Below are positions 26,353 through 34,015 of a stretch of 34,015 bases of DNA, piece by piece (position 1 is the stretch's first letter; every line of letters begins with the position of its first letter). A program made the position numbers and the translations under genes. Source of the DNA: a virus. The stretch is taken from the IMG/VR virus record IMGVR_UViG_3300029923_000068, positions 1-34,015 of that record; one strand, 5' to 3'. The notes below the pieces were generated by a model. The model worked only from the letters and a program-made list of their open reading frames with translations. It did not search any database and was not told the origin of the DNA.

Positions 26353-29043
26353 ATGAGTGATTTTTTAAAAGGTAATCCGTTAATAATGCCAAATTATTTT
26401 CTCGGAGATGTACCAATGGACACAAAAACAAAAGCATCATCAGTATCAGAAGTTTTAACAACTCTTACAAAAGAAAATAGATATACAGGATTAAAAATAT
26501 ATTGTGAGTCGGAAAGAGAATTTTATTGTTTTAAATATGGAATCGAAGACACTGATTTTATAAAAATTAGCGAAGTAATTCCACATATTAAGGTTGATAA
26601 TTATGCGTCATTACCTACTATCAATCAAGATACAACAGTTGTATACATAACATCAGATACAATGATTGAATATACATGGGATGGTAGTGATTGGAGTACA
26701 TTTAAAAATATAGCAGATAATATATCGTTTAACAATAATCCAAATGGAACTGACATATACCCAAATGATTATCAAACTGTTCAAAAGGTATTGGAACAAA
26801 ATAAAAAAGAAGTTGATTCAAAAGTAGATAAAGAAATTGGTAAATCTTTAATACTAGATACCGAAATAGCAAGACTTCAAGGAATTTCAACAAATTCAAA
26901 TAAAGTTGAAATTTCTAATATAAATGGGAATATTAAAATAGATGGTGTAGAAAATATAGTTTATACTTTACCAAGTAATACTGAAACTGTAGAAGGTAGT
27001 AACTCTAAAGTAGATATAGCTATTAATAATATTAAAGATAATGTTACTAATGATGGTAATACCTTAGCTAAACTTAGAAACCTAATAGGTGGGATACAAA
27101 CATTATTAAATTCTGACGATATAAACTTAGATAGCTTACAGGAAATAGTAGGTTATATAAAAAATAACAAATCATTGATTGATGGTATTACTATTAATAA
27201 AATAAATTATACAGATATAGTAAATGTTTTAACAAGCATAGAAATAAATAAACCTTTATCAGCCAATCAAGGAAAGATTTTAAATGATTTAATTACAACT
27301 TTAGCTACTACTACTCAATCAGCTTTAAATTTAAAATCTGATATATCTTATGTAAATCAACAAGACGCCACAAAAGTAGATAAGGTTACAGGCAAGAGTT
27401 TAGTTTTAGATACAGAAATATCTAAGTTGGCTACTATTTCAACTGGGGCAGAAGTAAATGTACAATCTGATTGGAGTACTGATAGTGAAATAGATGACAG
27501 TTACATAAAGAATAAACCTGATTTAACCTTAAAACAAGATATAGTAGATAATCAATTAAATACTGCAAATAAATCTATAGTATATAGTATAAATGAAGTA
27601 AATAGTGACTTAATAAATAATGGCATAAAACCAATTTATCAATCAAATCCATTTGGATTCGATTCACCTGTCACAGAGTCACGAATCCAACAATGGTTTA
27701 GTGACAACGGTTCTCCTATTAATTGGCAAGGATATGATACTAATAATCCATATAAAGACTGCAAAATGACAATGGGAGTTAATGAGAGTTATGTTCTTTG
27801 GATAGGAACTAATTATTGGTACTACGGAAAATTCGAAAATGGTAACTATTGGGAGAATATGACACAAATGACTCCTAGTGATTTTACTCTAGGATATATT
27901 AGTATGATTGCAACAGGGAATAAGTTTTTATCTGATAAAGCTGATTTAATTCATACTCACACTAAAACTGATATCACTAATTTTACGCACACACATTTAA
28001 AATCAGATGTAACAGACTTTCCTCATATTCATGTTAAAACGGATATAACTAATTTCTCACACACGCATGTTAAAAATGATATAAGTGATTTAGCAAATGC
28101 AACTACTACTGTAAGTGGATTGATGAGCAATACTGATAAAACTAAACTAGATAATATTTACTCATCATCTTCTCCCAGTAGAGATTTTAAAACTGCATAT
28201 AGTGCTAGTGGCGTATATAGGATAACAAACCCACTTAGTAATATTCCCCCAGGTTATGAGCAAGTATACGGTGATTTTTGGGTAGATGTTAAATATCTTG
28301 ATGCTAATAATCAAAACCTGACTGCTTATGATATTAAATCTTCTGCTATTTGGAGATTATCTTGCGTTGCTGGAACATGGAGTGAATGGTCTAGATTAGA
28401 CTATGGTAATTCAGCTTCTTCTGATAAAATAAATTCACCTGATACTAGATCACTATCTGGGTATTCACTTCCATCTGAATACATATCAAAAGGAAAAGGT
28501 GTTATATATGAATTTAAAAACATTACAAATATAGCATTAAGTCCTACAACTTTTCCAGTAATAGGTACAATGTCATATTGTCAAGTAGAAACAAAAATAC
28601 CTTGGAATGACGCTAGTGGCGGTTATCCTACACAAACAGCTACTTGTTTAGGATATGTTTTCACAAGAACTGGTACTAGTAATTCAACTTGGAGTGCTTG
28701 GAGTCAATTTATGACAGTTCCATCTAGTATTGACTATGTTATAGAAACATGGCGTAGTGGAACAGAATGGAGAAGAACATATAAGAGTGGTTGGGTAGAA
28801 CAAGGTGGATATGTTACTATTAAATCAGATGATTGGACGTCGATTACTTTGCCTGTCACTATGATAGATGTTAACTATAGTGTTAGTGTATCTGTACGTG
28901 CTGACTCTGGTGTTGGCAGTAATGGTTCAGATACTTGCTACTATGGTAATATCGCTACTACAGGGTTTAATATAGCCAGTGACTATAGTGGTGCGTCATA
29001 TAAAAATGGAATAAGATGGGAAGTTAAAGGACAAAAAGCATAA
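26353..29043 (+). CDS. Long tail fibre, with HxH shaft repeats and C-terminal receptor-binding region
   Basis: 896 residues, ATG after AGAAAGGAGGTGTTTATAA. The shaft has a repeated unit KVDK..GKSLxLDTEIxxL (about 157-178 and 341-362). A common phage-fibre unit QSDWSTDSEIDDSYIKNKP lies at about 372-390 and is repeated in the last gene of the window. About 530-580 holds four H-x-H units (IHTHTKTDITNF, THTHLKSDVTDF, HIHVKTDITNF, SHTHVKNDISDL), as in fibres whose histidines bind metal inside a trimer. The C-terminal third has W-rich segments (WRLSCVAGTWSEWSRLDYG; SGTEWRRTYKSGWVEQGG) and the ending GFNIAS...WEVKGQKA, typical of fibre tips. Receptor binding is the likely role. Confidence 0.82.
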   Translation: MSDFLKGNPLIMPNYFLGDVPMDTKTKASSVSEVLTTLTKENRYTGLKIYCESEREFYCFKYGIEDTDFIKISEVIPHIKVDNYASLPTINQDTTVVYITSDTMIEYTWDGSDWSTFKNIADNISFNNNPNGTDIYPNDYQTVQKVLEQNKKEVDSKVDKEIGKSLILDTEIARLQGISTNSNKVEISNINGNIKIDGVENIVYTLPSNTETVEGSNSKVDIAINNIKDNVTNDGNTLAKLRNLIGGIQTLLNSDDINLDSLQEIVGYIKNNKSLIDGITINKINYTDIVNVLTSIEINKPLSANQGKILNDLITTLATTTQSALNLKSDISYVNQQDATKVDKVTGKSLVLDTEISKLATISTGAEVNVQSDWSTDSEIDDSYIKNKPDLTLKQDIVDNQLNTANKSIVYSINEVNSDLINNGIKPIYQSNPFGFDSPVTESRIQQWFSDNGSPINWQGYDTNNPYKDCKMTMGVNESYVLWIGTNYWYYGKFENGNYWENMTQMTPSDFTLGYISMIATGNKFLSDKADLIHTHTKTDITNFTHTHLKSDVTDFPHIHVKTDITNFSHTHVKNDISDLANATTTVSGLMSNTDKTKLDNIYSSSSPSRDFKTAYSASGVYRITNPLSNIPPGYEQVYGDFWVDVKYLDANNQNLTAYDIKSSAIWRLSCVAGTWSEWSRLDYGNSASSDKINSPDTRSLSGYSLPSEYISKGKGVIYEFKNITNIALSPTTFPVIGTMSYCQVETKIPWNDASGGYPTQTATCLGYVFTRTGTSNSTWSAWSQFMTVPSSIDYVIETWRSGTEWRRTYKSGWVEQGGYVTIKSDDWTSITLPVTMIDVNYSVSVSVRADSGVGSNGSDTCYYGNIATTGFNIASDYSGASYKNGIRWEVKGQKA

Positions 29044-29145
29044 CACCTATATTAACATAAATTAAAGACTTTAGTTTAAAATTAATTTACCACTATGATA
29101 AAAATGTATTTATTAAAAATTGAAAATAGAAAGGATTGATAATTA

Positions 29146-29343
29146 ATGGCATTAGATTTAAATCAACAAGGACACTTGATTAATTACCCAGTAAAGCAAT
29201 GGACAGCACATTCATTAGATGAGTTTCCAATAGAAAGTGACTCATTATCTATACCTCATGGAAGTTTTTGTACATTAGTAGCAAAGCCAGATTATATTGT
29301 GTATGTTTATGATTCGATATTAAAAGAATGGTATGAATTATAA
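29146..29343 (+). CDS. Small protein between fibre genes, unrecognised
   Basis: 65 residues, ATG after GAAAGGATTGATAATTA. The sequence (start MALDLNQQGHLINYPVKQW, end DSILKEWYEL) has no membrane helix or known motif. Strand-like segments CTLVAKPDYIVYVYD suggest a small beta fold. Its place between two fibre genes suggests a small fibre-associated or chaperone role, but this is only a guess. Confidence 0.55.
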   Translation: MALDLNQQGHLINYPVKQWTAHSLDEFPIESDSLSIPHGSFCTLVAKPDYIVYVYDSILKEWYEL

Positions 29344-29371
29344 AAAATAGCAAAGAAAGGAGTGATAATTA

Positions 29372-31513
29372 ATGGAGGGAATAGTTGTTTATGCTTTACT
29401 TAATAAAAAGTTAAAAGCACTTGCAAGTGGAATATCAAGCATTGTACCAATATCAAATGGATTAAGATTTACAACTACTAATGGTACGAATATAGATGTA
29501 ACATTGCCAACTCATACACATTCTAATTTAGATACCATTTTAGAGAAATTTACTTTAGATGGAAGTAATAAATTATTATTTGATGGACAATCTTTAGATA
29601 AGCAATTAGATTTAACAAATTATGTTCAAAAAGAAACTGGAAAAGGATTATTTACAGGAAATTATAATGATTTAATAAATAAACCAGCCTCACAACAACC
29701 TAATAAATCAATTTCTTTTACTTCAAGTGATTGGGTTCAAGATGCAGTTGATTTAGATAAATATACTTTAGAAATAACACATGGATTAAAAACCATTGAT
29801 ATTGTAGGAGTTATATATAATTCTTCAGGGGAAGAAGAAACAATAGGCTTTAAACCATTGGATATTGACAGAGTAAGATTAACAAATATCTCACCTACCG
29901 ATGGAAGGGCAGTTCTAAATTACACTAGCACAATAAATACTGGTACGAATACAGGAATTTCAGACTTATCAGGATTTACAAGTGATGATTTATCAGAAGG
30001 GACAAATAATAAATACTTAACACCTTCCGAAAAAACAATAGTTGGCTCAATAAATTTAACATCTCCTAGTGATAAACAGGTGTTATCTTATGATAGTGCT
30101 ACTGGAAATTTAGTTAATGAAACTATTAATGATGAAAAGGTTAAGTTAACTTCATCTAGTACAACGGCAGAATATATTGGAGATTTAATAGATAATTCAA
30201 CCATACAAATATCTGGAAATAAAATAGTTGCGAAGAGTTTACAAGGGCAAACGGTAACTTTAACAGAATTGAATTATATTAGTGGTCTTAATGAGAATAT
30301 TATGACTAAATTCTCTAACTTTCTAAATGGTGGGATTCAGGTTTATACAACTAAAACTTTTAGTTCTTATAGTGAATTATTAAGTTTTAATTATGCAACC
30401 TTGACAACAGGAAAAATATATTTAATGTATGTTTCAAAAGATGAAACACATAGCAATAATGGAACTACATATATGTGCCATTCTACTACTAACACTACAA
30501 CTAATCTACCATATTATTGTGGTTTATCTACAGCTACTCAAAGGGATTTCGGTGTTGATAAAGTTGATTTGACTAGTGAAGTAAAAAATCAACTTCCCCA
30601 AGCCAATATAGATATGATAGGAATTTTAAAGACAATTGATATAATTGATGATTTAACTCATACTGATACAGATAAGCCATCTAGTGCAAATCAAGTAAAA
30701 ATTTTAAAAGGATTAGTTGATAGTAAGACTCAAACTAATGATATTGGTATTGCCGGAAATTTAACTGATACATATTCTATTGATAAGATTATTGAATTGT
30801 TGAACAATAAACAAAATAAAATATATACACAAAGTACACAACCTAGTTCTCCAACTATAAATACAATATGGATTGATACAACAAATAGTACAAATTATAC
30901 GATTAAATGTTATAATGGCACAGGATTTATCCAAGTAGGTAGTTCTGGTGGAATTACAATTGAAAATTGGTCTAGTTTAACATCATATATAAGTAATTCA
31001 AGTTTTGTTATATACAATAGTAATTTATATAGATGTAAGACAACACATATAAGTACAATGACTTTTGAATCTGCAAATTGGGATTTAGTAGGTGGTGATG
31101 TTACTAAAACATATCTTGAAACAATAATTAATACAATATATCCAGTTGGGCATATATTAATGACAGAAAATAGTGCAAATCCAAATACATATTTAGGCGT
31201 AGGAACTTGGGTAGCTTATGGAGCTGGTAGAGTTCCGGTTGGTATAGATGGAACACAAACTGAATTTAATGCCATTGGTAAAACTGGTGGAACTACGAAA
31301 CATACGCTTTCTATTGAAGAACTTCCAAATCATACTCATGGTTATTATTATCCAAGTAACACTACAGTTGGGCGAGAAGGTGGTGTTGTAGCTGAGGATA
31401 CGGCAAAAGGTACAAGTTATACTACTTTACAAACAAGTGCCATAGGCTTAGGACAAGCACATAATAATTTATCTCCATATGTCGTATGTTATATGTGGAA
31501 ACGTACAGTATGA
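29372..31513 (+). CDS. Tail fibre with C-terminal tail-collar-type domain
   Basis: 713 residues, ATG after GAAAGGAGTGATAATTA. The N-terminus binds the tail; shaft units include VQKETGKGLFTGNYNDLINKP (about 88-108, split here by a short gap) and DKPSSANQVKILKGLVDSK (about 435). A carbohydrate-binding-like module (ENWSSLTSYISNSSFVIYN and LYRCKTTH) lies near 530-575. The last 130 residues have the phage tail-collar pattern: NTIYPVGHILM, NPNTYLGVGTWVAYGAGRVP, IGKTGGTTKHTLSIEELPNH-TH, and an end with NNLSPYVVCYMWKRT. Such domains form trimeric tips on fibres or short-tail spikes. Family assignment of the end is good; the receptor is unknown. Confidence 0.82.
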   Translation: MEGIVVYALLNKKLKALASGISSIVPISNGLRFTTTNGTNIDVTLPTHTHSNLDTILEKFTLDGSNKLLFDGQSLDKQLDLTNYVQKETGKGLFTGNYNDLINKPASQQPNKSISFTSSDWVQDAVDLDKYTLEITHGLKTIDIVGVIYNSSGEEETIGFKPLDIDRVRLTNISPTDGRAVLNYTSTINTGTNTGISDLSGFTSDDLSEGTNNKYLTPSEKTIVGSINLTSPSDKQVLSYDSATGNLVNETINDEKVKLTSSSTTAEYIGDLIDNSTIQISGNKIVAKSLQGQTVTLTELNYISGLNENIMTKFSNFLNGGIQVYTTKTFSSYSELLSFNYATLTTGKIYLMYVSKDETHSNNGTTYMCHSTTNTTTNLPYYCGLSTATQRDFGVDKVDLTSEVKNQLPQANIDMIGILKTIDIIDDLTHTDTDKPSSANQVKILKGLVDSKTQTNDIGIAGNLTDTYSIDKIIELLNNKQNKIYTQSTQPSSPTINTIWIDTTNSTNYTIKCYNGTGFIQVGSSGGITIENWSSLTSYISNSSFVIYNSNLYRCKTTHISTMTFESANWDLVGGDVTKTYLETIINTIYPVGHILMTENSANPNTYLGVGTWVAYGAGRVPVGIDGTQTEFNAIGKTGGTTKHTLSIEELPNHTHGYYYPSNTTVGREGGVVAEDTAKGTSYTTLQTSAIGLGQAHNNLSPYVVCYMWKRTV

Positions 31514-31595
31514 TAAAATATTACATAACAAATTAAAAGAAACAAAAACCCATTAAATGACTCATTTTAATAATTGCATAAACCAAAGATTAGAA

Positions 31596-31628
31596 GGAGG
31601 ATTCAGATGAAATATTTTGAGTCCTTTT
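31596..31628 (+). terminator. Terminator-like hairpin before the next fibre gene
   Basis: AGGATTCA (31598-31605) pairs with TGAGTCCT (31618-31625), followed by TTTT. The flanking AAGG and TTTT can extend the helix. The arm contains a perfect AGGAGG, which makes a 25-codon ORF (31607-31684) look translatable; see rejected items. Confidence 0.6.
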
Positions 31629-31665
31629 ATCTTATAAAAATAAAGATAGAAAGGAATGATGAATA

Positions 31666-33009
31666 TTGGAGAACTTTGAAATAAACAAACAAGTTCAGTT
31701 AGTAAAAGAAAAAGAAACTATATTATCTAAATTAACATTAGGTAATAATGAAAAGGTCTTAATAGATGGCGAAGCAATTTTAACTAGCAGTTCTAGTGAT
31801 TTAACTGAATATATAAAAACGGCAGATGCTGATTTAAAATATGAACTAAAAGATATAGCTGGGTATGTTCATACTGATAATAATTATAATGACGTAGAAA
31901 AGGCTAAGGTAGAAGCAATGACTAATGGTTCAAAATATATTGGATTATTTCCTACTTTAGCTGAAAGAGATATTGTTACAACTTTAAATATTGGCAATTG
32001 GTGTACAGTAGATGTAGATTCTAGTCATAGTAATAAAAAAACTAAATTTTATTATGATGGAACTCAGTGGATTTACGATGGAGAATATCAAGAAGATTCT
32101 TTTGGTATTGATGATAATTCCATAGACAGTACACAAAATGGGTGGTCTGCTTCAAAATTAAGGAATGAGTTAGCTTTAAAAGCAAATAAAGATGGAACAG
32201 ATATTGATTTAACAACATTCCAAGGAGATATAATTCCAATTACTAATGGAATACAAAATATTGGTTCTCCAACTAATAGGTTTGGTACTATATACGTAAA
32301 CGAAGCAAAATTAAGCACAAACACTTTATATATAGGTGATACGCCTGTAATCGGAACGAATCAAGATACTATAATGGTTAAAGCAGATTTAGATCAGAGT
32401 TTAACAGTTAAAACTACAGGAGTAGGAACTACAAAAGTCATATCAGCGAGTGGAGTTGAATTATCAACATCAGGAATGAATGCAAATATAAATGTACAAG
32501 CAACAGGACAAGGTGCTAATGCGAATTTAAGTGCAACCAATCAAGTTAATTTGAACTCACCAAATGTAAATATTCAAGGTTCTACAAATGTAACTGGTGG
32601 TATTTCAGTTGATAATTTAACGGTACGTGGAAATGTAGTAATGAATGGAGAAAGTTTTATATCTAATGCTACAACGGTTCAAATTGAAGATAATATAATA
32701 GAATTAAATAAAAATGAAGTTGGGTATGGAGTTACTTCTGGCAGGGCTGGTATAAAAATTAATAGGGGCGATGCTGACGATTATTTGTTAATATTTGATG
32801 AAACTGATGATAAAGCTAAAATAGGAACAGATTCAACATTGAAAGCAATTGCAACTGAAGACTATGTAAATGCATTATTAAATAACAAATTATCTTCTAG
32901 TAATATAAAAGCTGGTTCAAATATTACTATAACAACAAATGGTAATGATATAACGTTAAATGCTACAGGTGGTTCTGGATTATCTGCTTATTCTGAATTC
33001 GTAATATAA
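31666..33009 (+). CDS. Tail fibre ending in the shared motif AYSEFVI
   Basis: 447 residues from TTG 31666; no ATG in frame lies upstream, and the context GAAAGGAATGATGAATAT resembles neighbours that use ATG. The N-terminus is helical. FYYDGTQWIYDGEY near 125 is a short fibre unit, and a shaft with many I-x-N-x-G repeats follows (TLYIGDTPVIG; TVRGNVVMNGESFISNATT; ATTVQIEDNIIELNK), typical of knitted beta-prism fibres. GVTSGRAGIKINRGDADDY lies near 363. The end GSGLSAYSEFVI is shared with the mini-gene at 33028 and, as a relic, with the region after 19655. A tail fibre role is well supported; receptor unknown. Confidence 0.78.
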   Translation: MENFEINKQVQLVKEKETILSKLTLGNNEKVLIDGEAILTSSSSDLTEYIKTADADLKYELKDIAGYVHTDNNYNDVEKAKVEAMTNGSKYIGLFPTLAERDIVTTLNIGNWCTVDVDSSHSNKKTKFYYDGTQWIYDGEYQEDSFGIDDNSIDSTQNGWSASKLRNELALKANKDGTDIDLTTFQGDIIPITNGIQNIGSPTNRFGTIYVNEAKLSTNTLYIGDTPVIGTNQDTIMVKADLDQSLTVKTTGVGTTKVISASGVELSTSGMNANINVQATGQGANANLSATNQVNLNSPNVNIQGSTNVTGGISVDNLTVRGNVVMNGESFISNATTVQIEDNIIELNKNEVGYGVTSGRAGIKINRGDADDYLLIFDETDDKAKIGTDSTLKAIATEDYVNALLNNKLSSSNIKAGSNITITTNGNDITLNATGGSGLSAYSEFVI

Positions 33010-33027
33010 AAAGGGTGTGAGAATAAA

Positions 33028-33180
33028 ATGGCAGATATAACTTTAGATAAAATCGATAAAAAAGATGGGCAAGTAATTACACAAGAAGACATTGCAAAAA
33101 TAGATAAAAATATGTCAACCATAGAAACAGTAATTAAAGACATTGGAACGACGTTGACTTATTCGGAATTTGTAATATGA
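33028..33180 (+). CDS. Mini tail-fibre protein (N-terminal anchor joined to the shared EFVI end)
   Basis: 50 residues, ATG after AAAAAGGGTGTGAGAATAAA. It starts MADITLDKI and continues with ITQEDIAKIDKNMSTIE, close to MADIILDQL and FKQSDVEKIDSNATKTQ of the SGNH fibre at 17694. It ends TYSEFVI, like the fibre just upstream. Thus it has the start and the end of a fibre but no shaft or tip. It may be an 'empty' cassette left by deletion, a chaperone, or a small structural protein. The intact frame, binding site and spacing argue that it is expressed. Confidence 0.75.
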   Translation: MADITLDKIDKKDGQVITQEDIAKIDKNMSTIETVIKDIGTTLTYSEFVI

Positions 33181-33213
33181 AAAACAAAATAGATATAAAG
33201 GAGATGATGTATA

Positions 33214-34015
33214 ATGTCTAATACCCCAAATATTAATATAGGTGTTATAAATGAATCCTCAGTAGCATCTCAAACACAAGTCGGGAAAATCCTTTTTACG
33301 GAACAGGGAAATCAGTACATAGTTCGGTCTGATAATAGCAAGTTGAAAATTACCGATATCATAACAGTTTCAACGCTTCCAACAGTTGGACAAGCAAATA
33401 AAATATACATTTTATCAAGCCAAAATTATAGTTTAAATTATTATGATACTAGCTGGCATACATTATCGGGAAGCAACCAAATAATTGTGGGAACTATTGC
33501 CCCAATAGATACTTCGAAACTATTTTTAGACATAAGTTTAACAACGAAGCCAATTTTAAAATGGTTTGATTCCACAACTACAAGTTGGATAAATATTAGT
33601 AGTACCCAAATACAATCTGATTGGAATCAAACAGACAATACTAAAGCAGATTATATTAAGAACAAACCAAGTGGTTCTAATGCAACAAGCATTAATAATA
33701 TAACAATAGATGATAGTACAAGGTCTAATGGTACATCTATAGTATATAATTCTAGTACAGGAAAATACGAAAATGCAACAATTAATGTAGTAGGGACAAT
33801 TGGTAGTTCGACAATTACTACTGCTGGCGAAAATGTAACTATTGCAAGTGGAACAGAAAAGACCTTTTCACATCCAACATCAGATAAAATTGTAGTAAGT
33901 ATAGAAGAACAAATTGCTGGAAGTTCTGTTACAGATACTCATGTAGATTTTAGTGATAGTAGTAAATATACTTTACAAGATAGTAGTAAAATAACTGCTA
34001 ATACTGGATATTTAA
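33214..34015 (+). CDS. Tail fibre, 5' part (runs off the window)
   Basis: 267 codons are visible with no stop; ATG after AAAGGAGATGATGTATA. It starts MSNTPNINIGVINESSVASQ. The N-terminal region (about 25-125) has VGKILFTEQGNQYIVRS and strand-rich segments. The common fibre unit QSDWNQTDNTKADYIKNKP lies at about 136-154, close to the unit in the gene at 26353. A Ser/Thr/Asn/Ile-rich shaft follows (VVGTIGSSTITTAGENVTIA). It is the last member seen of the second fibre block. Confidence 0.75.
   Translation, partial: MSNTPNINIGVINESSVASQTQVGKILFTEQGNQYIVRSDNSKLKITDIITVSTLPTVGQANKIYILSSQNYSLNYYDTSWHTLSGSNQIIVGTIAPIDTSKLFLDISLTTKPILKWFDSTTTSWINISSTQIQSDWNQTDNTKADYIKNKPSGSNATSINNITIDDSTRSNGTSIVYNSSTGKYENATINVVGTIGSSTITTAGENVTIASGTEKTFSHPTSDKIVVSIEEQIAGSSVTDTHVDFSDSSKYTLQDSSKITANTGYL

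Noticed and set aside
31607-31684. 25-codon leader peptide with a perfect AGGAGG site
   Set aside because: Its binding site is the 5' arm of a hairpin and the ORF overlaps the next fibre start; probably chance, though cheap to test by ribosome profiling.

Overview
The window is a strongly AT-rich stretch of siphovirus-type late genes. All supported genes lie on the plus strand, with AGGAGG-type ribosome binding sites. A TP901-like tape measure protein, a T4-lysozyme-type endolysin with choline-binding-type repeats, zinc-ribbon and GIY-YIG homing endonucleases, and many poly-U hairpins together suggest a phage or prophage of a low-GC Firmicute, most likely a Clostridium relative. No integrase, capsid or terminase gene is visible. 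The host is an inference from composition and gene families.

Region 1 (1-3300): a structured leader precedes a Vsr/EDxHD-like homing endonuclease. Next comes a membrane-anchored protein gene with its own promoter and terminator (moron-like), then the probable tail assembly chaperone. Region 2 (3327-9645): the tape measure gene is interrupted by a 313-nt group I intron without an ORF (5413-5725). Splicing at the sites deduced here gives one 2001-residue protein. Region 3 (9692-17348): baseplate and hub proteins, then two long multidomain adhesion proteins (FN3-like plus DUF6273-like modules; collagen-like, carbohydrate-binding and beta-propeller modules).

Region 4 (17694-22355): an SGNH-hydrolase fibre, a densely structured intergenic segment, a small gene that appears to start at ACG, a GIY-YIG endonuclease, then endolysin and holin. 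Region 5 (22594-24744): two genes that are not virion parts, an archaeo-eukaryotic primase-like protein with a structured leader and a small T5orf172/GIY-YIG protein. Region 6 (24947-end): a second set of tail-fibre genes, including a 50-residue mini-fibre and a last gene that runs off the window.

Most structural genes are separated by a rho-independent-type hairpin. Three of these hairpins have almost the same sequence, and several fibre genes share start or end modules, consistent with cassette shuffling. The most unusual observation is that the leaders of the two 'foreign' genes (148 and 22594) share one architecture despite unlike sequence: a three-way junction whose third hairpin has a 10-nt loop complementary to two tandem downstream segments, the second of them at the ribosome binding site.
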